From NCBI RefSeq assembly GCF_000495855.1, contig NZ_AWGF01000020.1, positions 1 to 64,000 on the forward strand: a DNA stretch of 64,000 nt, given 5' to 3'. Each line of letters starts with the position of its first letter. Positions within the stretch are counted from its first letter, which is position 1. Position numbers and translations under genes: made by a program. The notes below the pieces were generated by a model. That model was not told the origin of the DNA. It did no database searches and worked only from the letters and a program-made list of their open reading frames with translations. Below, one piece after another: positions 30,087 to 38,982 of this stretch. The DNA comes from Asticcacaulis sp. YBE204 (GTDB taxonomy: Bacteria > Pseudomonadota > Alphaproteobacteria > Caulobacterales > Caulobacteraceae).

Positions 30087-30623
30087 ATGACCGTCTTTAT
30101 AGCCTTGTTGCGTGGCGTCAATGTCGGTGGCAATAACAAGCTGCCGATGAAGGATTGGCGCGGGACCATGGAAGGTCTCGGTCATACGCGTGTCCGCACC
30201 TATATTCAGAGCGGCAATGCGGTATTCGAATCCGACCGCCCGGCGTCGGATATCGCCTCTGATATGACGCAGGCTATCGGTGAGGTCTTCGGGTTCCGGC
30301 CGTCCTGTGTCGTCTTGACCTTAGGTCAGGTCGAGGCGGCTCTGGCGGCGTGTCCGTTCAAGTCGGAGGGCGAAAACGCGCACAAACTGGTGCATGTGTT
30401 TTTCCTCAACGGCCCGGTTAAAAGCTACGATCCTGACGGCTTGCAGGTGCTGGCGACGCAGGATGAAGCCTTCCATATGACGGACAGCGTCTTCTATCTC
30501 TACACGCCGCAGGGTTTTGGTGTCTCAAAGGTGGCGGAAAAGCTCGGCAAATATCTGAAAGGTGACATGACGGCGCGTAACCTGCGGACGGTCGAAACTC
30601 TGATCGGAATGGCACGCGAATAA
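30087..30623 (+). CDS. DUF1697 family protein
   Basis: 178 aa. The N-terminus MTVFIALLRGVNVGGNNKLP is diagnostic of DUF1697, a widespread family of small cytosolic proteins without a settled function. TYIQSGNAVFES and the C-terminal ARNLRTVETL block are further conserved parts. Preceded by GGAGG. It stands alone between tRNA-Leu and a convergent gene; the 54-bp region after its stop is strikingly AT-rich. Confidence 0.9.
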   Translation: MTVFIALLRGVNVGGNNKLPMKDWRGTMEGLGHTRVRTYIQSGNAVFESDRPASDIASDMTQAIGEVFGFRPSCVVLTLGQVEAALAACPFKSEGENAHKLVHVFFLNGPVKSYDPDGLQVLATQDEAFHMTDSVFYLYTPQGFGVSKVAEKLGKYLKGDMTARNLRTVETLIGMARE

Positions 30624-30677
30624 AAGTTGCGATTTGAAATTTAAATTATGATTTTATTTTGCAATTTATTAATTTCA

Positions 30678-31970
30678 TCAAACTGTCAGATAGTTAAGAC
30701 TGAATTCAACGGTAGGATGGAAGACGTTCGGACGCCGTTCGAACAGGGCCAGACTGAGTAACTGGTTCCAGTTGGCGGCGCGCGTCAGACCCTTGATGAA
30801 CAGCTTGCGGTCCAGATGGAAAATCATCTCCATGCCGGGTACGACATGGTCGGTGAAGCTGTAACGCGCGCAGGGCGTGCTGCTGATATTGCCATCCGCA
30901 TCCACCTCAAGATTGTCATAAAGCGTGAAGGCGACGCTCTGGGCGATGGTTACGCTGTCGTCACGCATCTTGCGGCTGTAATTGGCGTAGGCGCGTGTGA
31001 ACAAGGTATCGAGCTCTGTATCGCGGATACCAATGTCGTCGAAGCTATCGTGCGCATAGGCATCCGTCATATGGTCGTGAACGGCGGCGGTGCGGTCGGG
31101 CTGGGCAGGGGGCAAGTCGAAGGTGACGCCCAACGTCGTGAGATCAAGAGTCTGCCCACCTTCAATGGTAAAGGCCTTGGTTCGACCGTTCAGGGTCGAT
31201 TGCAGCGTTTCGAAATCGGGTTGGGCGATCCAGCGGTTCAGCGGCGCGAAGCGGCCCGGAATGATATAGGTGCCGCCCGCCGGGAAGTAGGCACGCGGTT
31301 GGAGGATATCGATAATGGCAGAGAACTTGTCCAGCGACCGCGCAATGACGGCAGTTTGCTCGGCGTCGCGATCGCAGGCGATGAAACTTTGCGGGTAGGG
31401 GCTGGCCGCGCCGGTGGCCAGACAGACGCAATCGAGATCGCCGAAGGTCTTGCTGATAAAGGTCTTCAATGCCTTATAGTTATCGAGCGACAGCGGATTA
31501 TCGACCTGATTGAAAAAGGTCTCGCCGTCGGCGTGGATCACGATGGAGGTATCCAGATCGTAGTCGATCTCATCGTCCAGCGCCGCATTATTGCTGGTCA
31601 TCTGCGGAACAATGGCGAATTGCAAGTTTTTAAATGCGGTGGCCTGTAGGGCAGGCACTTCAATAACCGTTTCGACACCGAGCGCCTTAATACGTTTGAG
31701 CAGGGTCTTGTTATTGAAGTCTTTTATGATGAACGGTTTGCCGGTAAGGCTTGCCGCTTTTAGAAGCGTCGGGTCGAAATGATCGGCGTGAAGGTGCGAA
31801 ATATAGACCGCGTCGCAATCGGCCATGAACGCATAAAGCGTCTCCGGATCGAATTCCGGAAAGCTGCGCCAGCCGCCTTCGTTGGCCGTGCCTGCCCACG
31901 GATCGCAGAGCAGTTTCGTGCCGCCGCCTTCGATTTTTAAAAACGAATTGTTGAGGTGAGTGATATTCAT
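30678..31970 (-). CDS. Metallo-beta-lactamase-fold hydrolase, UlaG/CMAH-like
   Basis: 430 aa. The metal-binding motif SHLHADHFDP near residue 60 marks an MBL fold of the type found in UlaG and in the hydrolase half of CMP-N-acetylneuraminate hydroxylase; no Rieske domain is present. The C-terminal 150 residues (around SFTDHVVPGMEMIFHLDRKLF) are outside the core fold. The start ATG overlaps the methyltransferase stop by ATGA, so it is the second gene of a two-gene unit; a longer in-frame extension upstream is only the shadow of that gene. The substrate is unknown. A surface-sugar role is possible but not shown. Confidence 0.8.
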   Translation of the reverse strand: MNITHLNNSFLKIEGGGTKLLCDPWAGTANEGGWRSFPEFDPETLYAFMADCDAVYISHLHADHFDPTLLKAASLTGKPFIIKDFNNKTLLKRIKALGVETVIEVPALQATAFKNLQFAIVPQMTSNNAALDDEIDYDLDTSIVIHADGETFFNQVDNPLSLDNYKALKTFISKTFGDLDCVCLATGAASPYPQSFIACDRDAEQTAVIARSLDKFSAIIDILQPRAYFPAGGTYIIPGRFAPLNRWIAQPDFETLQSTLNGRTKAFTIEGGQTLDLTTLGVTFDLPPAQPDRTAAVHDHMTDAYAHDSFDDIGIRDTELDTLFTRAYANYSRKMRDDSVTIAQSVAFTLYDNLEVDADGNISSTPCARYSFTDHVVPGMEMIFHLDRKLFIKGLTRAANWNQLLSLALFERRPNVFHPTVEFSLNYLTV

Positions 31971-32659
31971 CCCGGTTTGCGCCCGATCGCGAACAACGAG
32001 GTCGAACGCCCTTTTAGCCACGACGGCGCGAAACGGTTGTCCCCGCGAAACGGCAGCAGGTAGCGCGCTTTCCAGAAGCGGTTCTTGCCCTGATAATACC
32101 AGTCGGGTTTGCAGCGCAGCCCCGGGAACACCGAAACGCCTTCGAGGCCCGTCAGGGTCATGACCTTGGCCAAGCTGTGCGGCGTATAGGGCTTCACATG
32201 CGTCGGGTCGTTGTAAAAGTTTTTGAAATCCATCTGAAAGTTGGGCGTCGACAGAATGACGCCGCCGCCGGGACGCACCACGCGCATCGCTTCGGACAGA
32301 AACAGGGCCGGATCGCGCAAGTGCTCGATGACGGCCAGCGACACGAACAGATCGACGCTGTGGTCGGGCAGGGGCAGGCGGCCCGTCTCGAAATCGATAT
32401 CGCCGATGTCGAGCCCCAGATAGTCGAAGCCGCGTTGTCGCACGGCGGGCTCTATGTACCGGTCGCCGCAACCCGCATCGATCAACGCACCGGCTTCGGG
32501 CTGCATGATCTGAGGATAACCCGCCAGTCGCGCCAGTATGTCGAAGGTCAGGAGTTCGCGTTCGCCCTGAGCCACGCGATGTGGCGCAGCCGTGCCACCC
32601 AAGCCGGCATTCCGGTCGTGGAAATACTGTGTCTTGAGGCTGTCCGGCATTTCGCTCAT
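31967..32659 (-). CDS. Class I SAM-dependent methyltransferase
   Basis: About 230 aa from the ATG at 32657-32659; no convincing ribosome site, and an ATG three codons later is possible. SAM-binding motif I is LIDAGCGDRYIEP, then LGLDIGD and LPLPDHSVDLFVSLAVIEHL (methyltransferase type 11). The segment FYNDPTHVKPYTPHSL is typical of enzymes acting on sugars or lipid-linked glycans. It overlaps the MBL gene by ATGA. Confidence 0.85.
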   Translation of the reverse strand: MSEMPDSLKTQYFHDRNAGLGGTAAPHRVAQGERELLTFDILARLAGYPQIMQPEAGALIDAGCGDRYIEPAVRQRGFDYLGLDIGDIDFETGRLPLPDHSVDLFVSLAVIEHLRDPALFLSEAMRVVRPGGGVILSTPNFQMDFKNFYNDPTHVKPYTPHSLAKVMTLTGLEGVSVFPGLRCKPDWYYQGKNRFWKARYLLPFRGDNRFAPSWLKGRSTSLFAIGRKPG

Positions 32660-32762
32660 AGGATGAATTAGCGACGATTCTGGGGGGCGAACAAGGCGCG
32701 CTCTTGCCAAGCCCCGCGTCTCAGGTAGTGTCACAGGTTACTGAATTCCGACGGAGCACCCC

Positions 32763-34007
32763 GTGAAAAACAAATTCGCCCTGTTCATCATCGCCGCCAT
32801 GATCCTGGGCGTAGCGACCGGATGGGCCTGCAACCAGTATCTGACGCCCGAACAACTGCCGCAGGCCGTGGCCGGTTTCAGCCTGTTGACTAAGATTTTC
32901 CTGTTACTGATCAAGATGATCATCGCGCCTCTGGTGCTGTTTACCCTGATCGCGGGGATCGGCCACATGGAAGACGCTGCGGCCGTCGGTCGTGTTGGCG
33001 GCAAGGCGCTCGGCTGGTTTATCGCCGCGTCGATCGTATCTCTGGCGCTCGGCATCGTCATGGTCGAATGGTTGCAACCGGGCGCGGGGATGAACCTCCA
33101 GTTGGCCGGGGAGGCCGTCAAGGCCCCGACGACCGAAGGCTTTACGCTCGAATCGTTCATCACTCACATGATCCCGTCGTCGATCATCGATGCGATGGCC
33201 AAGAACGAGATCCTCCAGATCGTCGTCTTCTCGGTCTTCGTCGGCACGGCGGTCGCCATGCTGGACGACAAGGCCCCGCAGGTCATGCAACTGGCGGAAC
33301 AGGCCGCGTCGATCATGCTCAAGGTCACCGAACTGGTCATGAAGTTCGCGCCGTTCGCCATCTTCGGCTCGCTGGCGGCCACCGTCGCCAAGCAGGGGCT
33401 GCCGATTCTGGTCACCTATGCCAAGTTTATCGGCGGATTCTATTCGGCGCTGGGCGTGTTGTGGGTCGTTCTGATCGCCGCGGGTCTCGTATTTGTCGGC
33501 GGTCGTATCTTCCGCATCCTCGGTGCGGCCCGCGAACCGGCGCTGCTGGCCTTTTCAACGGCGTCGTCCGAAGCGGCCTATCCGAAACTGCTCGAAGGCC
33601 TGCCCAAGGTCGGCGTGTCGCGCAAGATTGTGTCCTTCGTCCTGCCGCTCGGCTATTCGTTCAATCTCGACGGATCGATGATCTACTGCACCTTCGCGAC
33701 TCTTTTCATCGCGCAGGCGCATGGCGTCGTGTTCAAGCCTGAACAGATTTTGATGATGCTGTTCCTGCTGCTGGTTACGTCCAAGGGGATAGCCGGTGTG
33801 CCGCGCGCCTCGCTTGTGGTGATCATGGCGACGCTGAGCTATTTCGGTCTGCCGGATGAATGGATCGCCATCGTACTGGGCGTCGATCACCTGCTCGACA
33901 TGGGCCGTTCGGCGACCAATGTCGTCGGCAATACGGTGGCTTCGGCGGTCGTGGCCAAGTGGGAGGGGCAGTTGACCGACCCGGAGCCTCAACCGGAAAA
34001 GGGATAG
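32763..34007 (+). CDS. Dicarboxylate/amino acid:cation symporter (DAACS family)
   Basis: 414 aa, GTG start preceded by GGAG. Eight or so membrane helices; the serine-rich hairpin (AFSTASSEAAYPKLLEG) and the signature of the transport core (SFNLDGSMIYCTFATLFIAQA, ASLVVIMATL, GVDHLLDMGRSATNVVGN) identify the GltP/DctA family, which imports glutamate, aspartate or C4-dicarboxylates with Na+ or H+. The exact substrate cannot be told. The 3' end overlaps the convergent membrane-protein gene by 19 bp. Confidence 0.92.
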   Translation: MKNKFALFIIAAMILGVATGWACNQYLTPEQLPQAVAGFSLLTKIFLLLIKMIIAPLVLFTLIAGIGHMEDAAAVGRVGGKALGWFIAASIVSLALGIVMVEWLQPGAGMNLQLAGEAVKAPTTEGFTLESFITHMIPSSIIDAMAKNEILQIVVFSVFVGTAVAMLDDKAPQVMQLAEQAASIMLKVTELVMKFAPFAIFGSLAATVAKQGLPILVTYAKFIGGFYSALGVLWVVLIAAGLVFVGGRIFRILGAAREPALLAFSTASSEAAYPKLLEGLPKVGVSRKIVSFVLPLGYSFNLDGSMIYCTFATLFIAQAHGVVFKPEQILMMLFLLLVTSKGIAGVPRASLVVIMATLSYFGLPDEWIAIVLGVDHLLDMGRSATNVVGNTVASAVVAKWEGQLTDPEPQPEKG

Positions 34008-34552
34008 AAACGGCTTTCGTCGCCGCTCAAGGCCGTCCTCAGGGCGGCCTTGATGTCTTTTACATCGGCGTTGAACTGAAACAGCCGCCAAAAGCTTGTG
34101 ACAGCAAAGGCGATAATTCCGGCGGTCAGGCTGGATGCCACCATTTCCATGTTGCCTCTGACGACCATCCAGCCGCCAAACAGCCAAAGCGCGGCGCCTG
34201 TCGCCATGACGCAATAAACCAACCCGAAATGCAGCGCCTTGATTTGACCGTATAAGATAGACCGCTCATCGACAGGCTCCAGCATTCCAACGATACGCGG
34301 CGTCGGAAAATTAGATTCGTTCAGCCCCTTCAATTTCAAATTGAATTCGAGGGTTTCTATCTCGCCGCGAAAAAGGCCGATGTCCTGATCAAAGGGGGTA
34401 TAATGGCGCCGGGGGTCTGTGGCACGACGCAAGCGCCGTTCAGCCTCGGAGGCAGAAATATCGAGATCCCATTTGAAGCGATGTCGGGGAAAGACCAACG
34501 CCGCTAGATAATGCACAAGCATCGTGATGAGGGGAGATATGCCCGCTTTCAT
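33989..34552 (-). CDS. Membrane protein of unknown function
   Basis: 187 aa. Two hydrophobic helices in the second half (about residues 105-127 and 135-155) and a cytosolic-looking charged middle. I do not recognise it. The start is uncertain; MLVHYLA ten codons later is an alternative. It lies 24 bp downstream of the fatty-acid-hydroxylase-type gene on the same strand, so the two are probably cotranscribed. Confidence 0.6.
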   Translation of the reverse strand: MKAGISPLITMLVHYLAALVFPRHRFKWDLDISASEAERRLRRATDPRRHYTPFDQDIGLFRGEIETLEFNLKLKGLNESNFPTPRIVGMLEPVDERSILYGQIKALHFGLVYCVMATGAALWLFGGWMVVRGNMEMVASSLTAGIIAFAVTSFWRLFQFNADVKDIKAALRTALSGDESRFYPFSG

Positions 34553-34576
34553 TCAACTGTGCCCGAAATCCTCGAC

Positions 34577-35611
34577 CTACTCCGCCGGATGTATAACGGC
34601 ATTGTCTTTGGGTTTGCCAGGTCGAATGAGTTTCCACGCTCTCTGAAACGGCAGGGCCATATGGGTCCAAAGACTGGCCGAAGTCGTAAGTTCGTCCTGA
34701 CGGCCATGCTCGTCATAAAGGCCCAGCGTCAGAATTTCGCCCTTCTTCGGGATGTACAGCGTCCGGAAGGCCCAGTCCCACACCGACAGGCAGAAACCGA
34801 AATTCTTGTCGAAGTGGCGCGGATCGGTCGAGTGATGGATATGATGGTGCGCCGGCGACTGAAAGATGCGTCCCCAGATGCCTGTTACCGTCAGGTTCAC
34901 ATGGCTGTGGCGCAGGTGCATATAGGTCGCGACGAAGGCGAACAGGATCAGGCTGGGGTTCCAGAAGGCCGACATCTCGATATCCGGCCCCAGTCCCCAG
35001 GTCACGATGGCAAGGGCGATCGAGCTGACGGCGCCCATGATGACCGGCACGAGGAAGAACTCGACCGGGTGCTGACGCCATTCGGTCAGGGGCGTCAGGA
35101 CTTCGGCGCTGTGGTGAACCTTGTGAAACTCCCACAGCCAGTCGACACGGTGTAGCAGGTAGTGCGACAGCCAGTAGCCCAGTTCGAACGCCAGATAGAG
35201 GAAGGCCGGGACGGCGATGATAGCCCAGCCGGGCAGGGGGCCGTGCGGCGCGCCAGGGCCGAAAACGGGCTCGGCCAGAGCCAGCAAGGCGGGCGTCAGG
35301 CCCTTCATGCCCCCCAGCAGGATGGCAGCCTGAGCCGCCAGATAGAGGCCGGAATAGATGTACATCTTGACGTCGAGGCGCGTCGAGGCATGGGCAACGA
35401 GGCGTTTGGGGAACAGATAGCGCCACAGGCCTTTCAGACTCGTCTTGCGGCGGCGGCGCGTCACGAAATAAAAGCCTGTGGCGACGATCAGCGTGCCGAG
35501 ATAGCTGATCCAGATCGTTTGCTGATGCACATCGAACAACCGCGTCACCGGGAACACCAGAATATCGATCAGGGTGTCGACCGCATTTTGCGATGCGTGT
35601 GAAGTCAGCAT
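34577..35611 (-). CDS. Sterol desaturase / fatty acid hydroxylase superfamily protein
   Basis: 344 aa membrane di-iron enzyme. Histidine clusters are HYLLHR and HKVHHS, HLRHSH and HHIHHSTDPRHFDKNFGF, the HX3-4H / HX2-3HH pattern of the superfamily. Several hydrophobic helices surround them. These enzymes hydroxylate or desaturate lipids; the substrate here is unknown. Divergent from tig, separated by 232 bp. Confidence 0.9.
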   Translation of the reverse strand: MLTSHASQNAVDTLIDILVFPVTRLFDVHQQTIWISYLGTLIVATGFYFVTRRRRKTSLKGLWRYLFPKRLVAHASTRLDVKMYIYSGLYLAAQAAILLGGMKGLTPALLALAEPVFGPGAPHGPLPGWAIIAVPAFLYLAFELGYWLSHYLLHRVDWLWEFHKVHHSAEVLTPLTEWRQHPVEFFLVPVIMGAVSSIALAIVTWGLGPDIEMSAFWNPSLILFAFVATYMHLRHSHVNLTVTGIWGRIFQSPAHHHIHHSTDPRHFDKNFGFCLSVWDWAFRTLYIPKKGEILTLGLYDEHGRQDELTTSASLWTHMALPFQRAWKLIRPGKPKDNAVIHPAE

Positions 35612-35843
35612 GGAGGTCTCTGGCGTTCTGTATTCAGGATTGCCCCCACCCTAATGCGGCAAGGTTAAGAAATCGGCTTCCTTTCGCCCGCTTTTATCGT
35701 TGACCTTATCCCCGCTCATGCCATAAGAGCGCATCTTTGAATTTGCCGCCCGCAATCCGTGCGCGCGGTGCTTTTCTTTAACGGCGGTAAGGTGATCGAA
35801 CGCGAGGTTCGGGCGCACCCAACGCACAAGGTAAAATAGATCG

Positions 35844-37184
35844 ATGCAAGTCGTTGAAAAACTGAATGAAGGTCTCTCGCGCGTCTACGAAGTGACGATC
35901 GCCAAGGACGTCCTGGCTTCCAAGCTCGAAGCCAAGATCAAGGAAATCGCCCCCAAGATGCAGATCAAGGGCTTCCGTCCCGGCAAGGTGCCGACGGCCC
36001 ACGTCCGCAAGCTGTACGGCAAGGACCTGATGAGCGAAATCCTTCAGGAGCAGCTCAACGAAACTTCGGCCGCCACGCTGGAGCAGCACAAGGTGCGCCC
36101 GGCCAGCCAGCCGGAACTGACCCCCGTCGGCGACATCGAAGCCGTCATCAACGGTCAGGCCGATCTGGCCTACGAAATCTCGGTCGAGCAGATGCCCGAC
36201 TTCGAGCCGGTCGATCCGACGACGCTCGAACTGTCGCGTCCGGTCTATGAGCCGACCGAAGAGGAAGTCGAGGAGCAACTCCAGAACATCCTCAAGCAAA
36301 CCAAGCAGTACGACACCAAGGGCGGCAAGGCCCCCAAGGCCGCTGACGGCGACAAGCTGAAGATCGATTTCGTCGGCAAGATCGACGGCGAAGTCTTCGA
36401 AGGCGGCTCGATGGAAGGCGCTGAGCTGGTCATCGGCTCGAACCAGTTCATCCCCGGTTTCGAAGAGCAACTGATCGGTGCCAAAAAGGGTGAAGAACGC
36501 GTTCTGAACGTGACCTTCCCGGCCGATTACGGCGCGGCGAACCTTGCGGGCAAGGAAGCCACCTTCGAGACGACCGTTCACGAAATCTCGGCGCCCAAGG
36601 ATGCCGTGGCTGATGATGAATGGGCCAAGGGTCTGGGCCTCGAAGGCCTCGATGCCCTGAAGGGTCTGCTCAAGGGCCAGCTTCAGCAGCAGTATTCGAC
36701 CGCCGCCCGCTTCAAGATGAAGCGCGCCCTGCTCGACATCCTCGATGAAAAGCATTCGTTCGACTTGCCGAAGAAGATGCTCGACGCCGAATTCCAGGGC
36801 ATCTGGCAACAGGTGGAGCAGGACAAGGCCGCTGGTCAACTGTCGGAAGAAGACGCCGGCAAGTCCGAGCAGGAACTGAAGGACGAGTACCTGAAGATCG
36901 CCGAGCGCCGCGTCCGCCTCGGTCTGGTGCTCGCCGAAATCGGCACCAAGAACAACGTGCAGGTCTCCGAGCAGGAAGTGGCTCAGGCCATCGCTCAGGA
37001 AGCCCGCAACTTCCCGGGTCAGGAGCGTCAGGTGTTCGACTTCTACCGTCAGAACCCCGCCGCCGCCGCTCAGATCCGCGCACCGATCTACGAAGAAAAG
37101 GTCGTCGACCACATCTTCGCTAACGCCAAGGTCAGCGAGACGCCGATCTCGAAGGAAGAGCTGCTGGCCGAAGACGAAGCCTAA
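35844..37184 (+). CDS. tig: Trigger factor
   Basis: 446 aa ribosome-associated chaperone with prolyl isomerase activity. The N-terminal ribosome-binding loop reads KGFRPGKVPTAHVRK (GFRxGxxP motif), followed by the FKBP-like domain (KIDFVGKIDGEVFEGG) and the helical C-terminal substrate-binding domain. It begins the conserved tig-clpP-clpX-lon block. It has its own terminator, so clpP needs a separate promoter. Confidence 0.97.
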   Translation: MQVVEKLNEGLSRVYEVTIAKDVLASKLEAKIKEIAPKMQIKGFRPGKVPTAHVRKLYGKDLMSEILQEQLNETSAATLEQHKVRPASQPELTPVGDIEAVINGQADLAYEISVEQMPDFEPVDPTTLELSRPVYEPTEEEVEEQLQNILKQTKQYDTKGGKAPKAADGDKLKIDFVGKIDGEVFEGGSMEGAELVIGSNQFIPGFEEQLIGAKKGEERVLNVTFPADYGAANLAGKEATFETTVHEISAPKDAVADDEWAKGLGLEGLDALKGLLKGQLQQQYSTAARFKMKRALLDILDEKHSFDLPKKMLDAEFQGIWQQVEQDKAAGQLSEEDAGKSEQELKDEYLKIAERRVRLGLVLAEIGTKNNVQVSEQEVAQAIAQEARNFPGQERQVFDFYRQNPAAAAQIRAPIYEEKVVDHIFANAKVSETPISKEELLAEDEA

Positions 37185-37257
37185 GGCAGGGGCTCGGCCC
37201 CTGCACCCGTTCTTTGGAGCGGATGGTTGGGCTGGTGCTATTCTGGAAATACAGGGT

Positions 37258-37288
37258 GCAGGGAACCGCGTTCCCTGCATCTTTTTTT
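37258..37288 (+). terminator. Intrinsic terminator of tig
   Basis: TGCAGGGAAC / GTTCCCTGCA with a 3-nt loop, followed by TCTTTTTTT. A second hairpin without T tract (GCAGGGG / CCCCTGC) directly follows the stop codon. Confidence 0.92.
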
Positions 37289-37419
37289 GTCCCCTGAATT
37301 GGGCCTTGAAAATCCCCGGCGAAGGGGCCAAGTTGCAAGAGACGGGGCGAGCGCACACCTTCGGTTAAGATTCTTAGCCTTAGATGCTTTCCCATAACCA
37401 ATAACGCTTAGGGACTTCC

Positions 37420-38049
37420 ATGCGCGATCCAGTCGAAAACCTGACCAGCTACCTCATCCCGACGGTCATCGAGCAGTCGAGCCGCGGCGAGCGCGCCTAC
37501 GACATCTATTCCCGGATGCTGAAAGAACGCATCATCTTCCTCACTGGCCCGTTTGAAGACGGCATGGCGACGTCGATCTGCGCCCAGCTTCTGTTCCTCG
37601 AATCGGAAAACCCGAAGAAGGAAATCTCGATGTATATCAACAGCCCCGGCGGTCAGGTGACCTCGGCGCTGGCGATCTACGACACCATGCAATATATCAA
37701 GTCGCCGGTGACGACCGTGTGTATGGGTATGGCGGCATCGGCCGGTTCGCTTATCCTGCAAGCTGGTGAAGCCGGACAGCGCATCTCGCTGCCGAACTCG
37801 AAGATCATGGTTCACCAGCCGTCGGGTGGCGCGCGCGGCATGGCGTCGGACATCGAAATCCAGGCCGAAGACATCCGCAAGACCAAGAAGCTGCTCAATG
37901 AAATTTACGTCAAGCACACGGGTCAGCCTTACGACGTCATCGAGCGTACGCTCGACCGCGACCGTTACATGACGGCCGCAGAAGCCAAGGACTTCGGCCT
38001 GATCGACCACGTTTATGAAAAGCGTACCGATCCGGTCAGCAACGCTTAA
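37420..38049 (+). CDS. clpP: ATP-dependent Clp protease proteolytic subunit
   Basis: 209 aa. Catalytic S107 (MGMAASAGS) and H132 (MVHQPSGG) with the downstream Asp define the serine protease that degrades proteins handed over by ClpX or ClpA. Preceded by AGGGA. In Caulobacterales ClpXP controls the cell cycle by removing CtrA and others; by analogy the same is expected here. It is separated from clpX by a convergent HAD gene. Confidence 0.97.
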   Translation: MRDPVENLTSYLIPTVIEQSSRGERAYDIYSRMLKERIIFLTGPFEDGMATSICAQLLFLESENPKKEISMYINSPGGQVTSALAIYDTMQYIKSPVTTVCMGMAASAGSLILQAGEAGQRISLPNSKIMVHQPSGGARGMASDIEIQAEDIRKTKKLLNEIYVKHTGQPYDVIERTLDRDRYMTAAEAKDFGLIDHVYEKRTDPVSNA

Positions 38050-38051
38050 TA

Positions 38052-38099
38052 AGCGCACCCCAAAAAGTGGGCACCAGTTTTTGGAATCGGATGCGCGCT
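38052..38099. repeat. Short palindromic intergenic element
   Basis: 48 bp filling the gap between convergent clpP and the HAD gene. AGCGCA and TGCGCGCT flank an inner near-palindrome (CCAAAAAGTGG / CCAGTTTTTGG, 10 of 11). The TTTTTGGAA-TCGGATGCGC tail resembles small palindromic units common between alphaproteobacterial genes; a genome-wide count is needed to confirm that it is repeated. It may double as a terminator for both genes. Confidence 0.6.
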
Positions 38100-38103
38100 A
38101 AAA

Positions 38104-38709
38104 TTAAGGGCGTTTTACGAACACCCTATAGTGACCGTTCCGGGCGGCTTTGATCATGTCAAAGTCGCCCGACGTGTCTCCGTAGGCGGCTTCTAGGTCG
38201 AGGTCGTCGCCATAAACGGCACCCAGGCGGTTCATCTTTTCGTCGCCCCGGCAGTTGGGGCCGTCGAGATCCGGCATCAGGCGGTCTTCCGCATCGAAGG
38301 CCAAAAGCGTACCAATGGTGCGGTCGGCCCCCAGCATCTGACCGAACTGTCCCACCAGCAGTTCCGGTGACGCCGTGACGATGACGCGCAGGGTACCGGC
38401 GGTCTTGACCGTCTCCCATGTTTCCATGGCATCGGGCCGGAACAGCTTGGGCCCTGTTTCCTGTGCGAAGGCTACGAACTTTGCCTCAAGATCGGTGCGT
38501 GAAATACGGCCCAGCAGGTTGAACAGCAGGTGCGATTTCAAAGCCCCTCGATCACGGGTTTTGAGATAGCCCGCCAGCATATAGGGCCTAAACGCCAGCG
38601 TTGACGCCACTTTTGCATGACCGCATTCCCAGAGCAGGAAAGCGGTAAAACTGTCCGTATAGGTCAGGGTGCCGTCGAAATCGAAGGCGTGAATGGCGGG
38701 CGCGGGCAT
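38104..38709 (-). CDS. HAD-IB family phosphatase (SerB-like)
   Basis: 201 aa from the ATG at 38707-38709 (a GTG three codons upstream is possible). Motif I FDFDGTLTYTDSF, motif II with VTASPE, and motif III GDTSGDFDM match the HAD-IB subfamily that includes phosphoserine phosphatase and related small-molecule phosphatases. Substrate unknown. It lies convergent to clpP and divergent from clpX. Confidence 0.87.
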   Translation of the reverse strand: MPAPAIHAFDFDGTLTYTDSFTAFLLWECGHAKVASTLAFRPYMLAGYLKTRDRGALKSHLLFNLLGRISRTDLEAKFVAFAQETGPKLFRPDAMETWETVKTAGTLRVIVTASPELLVGQFGQMLGADRTIGTLLAFDAEDRLMPDLDGPNCRGDEKMNRLGAVYGDDLDLEAAYGDTSGDFDMIKAARNGHYRVFVKRP

Positions 38710-38982
38710 AGGGCTCACAATGTGACTTTAAAAACGCAAGCCTCAACCCATATAGAGTCGGGTCTAAGGAAAAAAGCCCTTTTGAAGACAAGACAACCGC
38801 GAGGGGAGGTTGAGGCACGGTCTAATCTGTGCATAGATGCCCTGAACGACCGGGGCGCGCCCCAAATTGGCACCGAAATGACCTTTTCTTAAGGTTCAAA
38901 GGTGCATAGTATGAGTAGGAAAGCGTCCGGAAATTTCCTCCGTAAGGAGAGAGAACGACGCGTGCGAAGGTGAGAAGCGCTT

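Noticed and set aside
31971-32471. N-terminal extension of the MBL-fold gene by 167 codons
   Set aside because: It lies wholly over the methyltransferase gene in another frame and is Arg-rich; the family start MNITHLNNS at 31970 fits with an ATGA overlap.
35778-37358. 526-codon reading frame antisense to tig
   Set aside because: It mirrors the codon pattern of tig in a GC-rich genome, has low-complexity Leu/Asp/Arg composition and no family resemblance.
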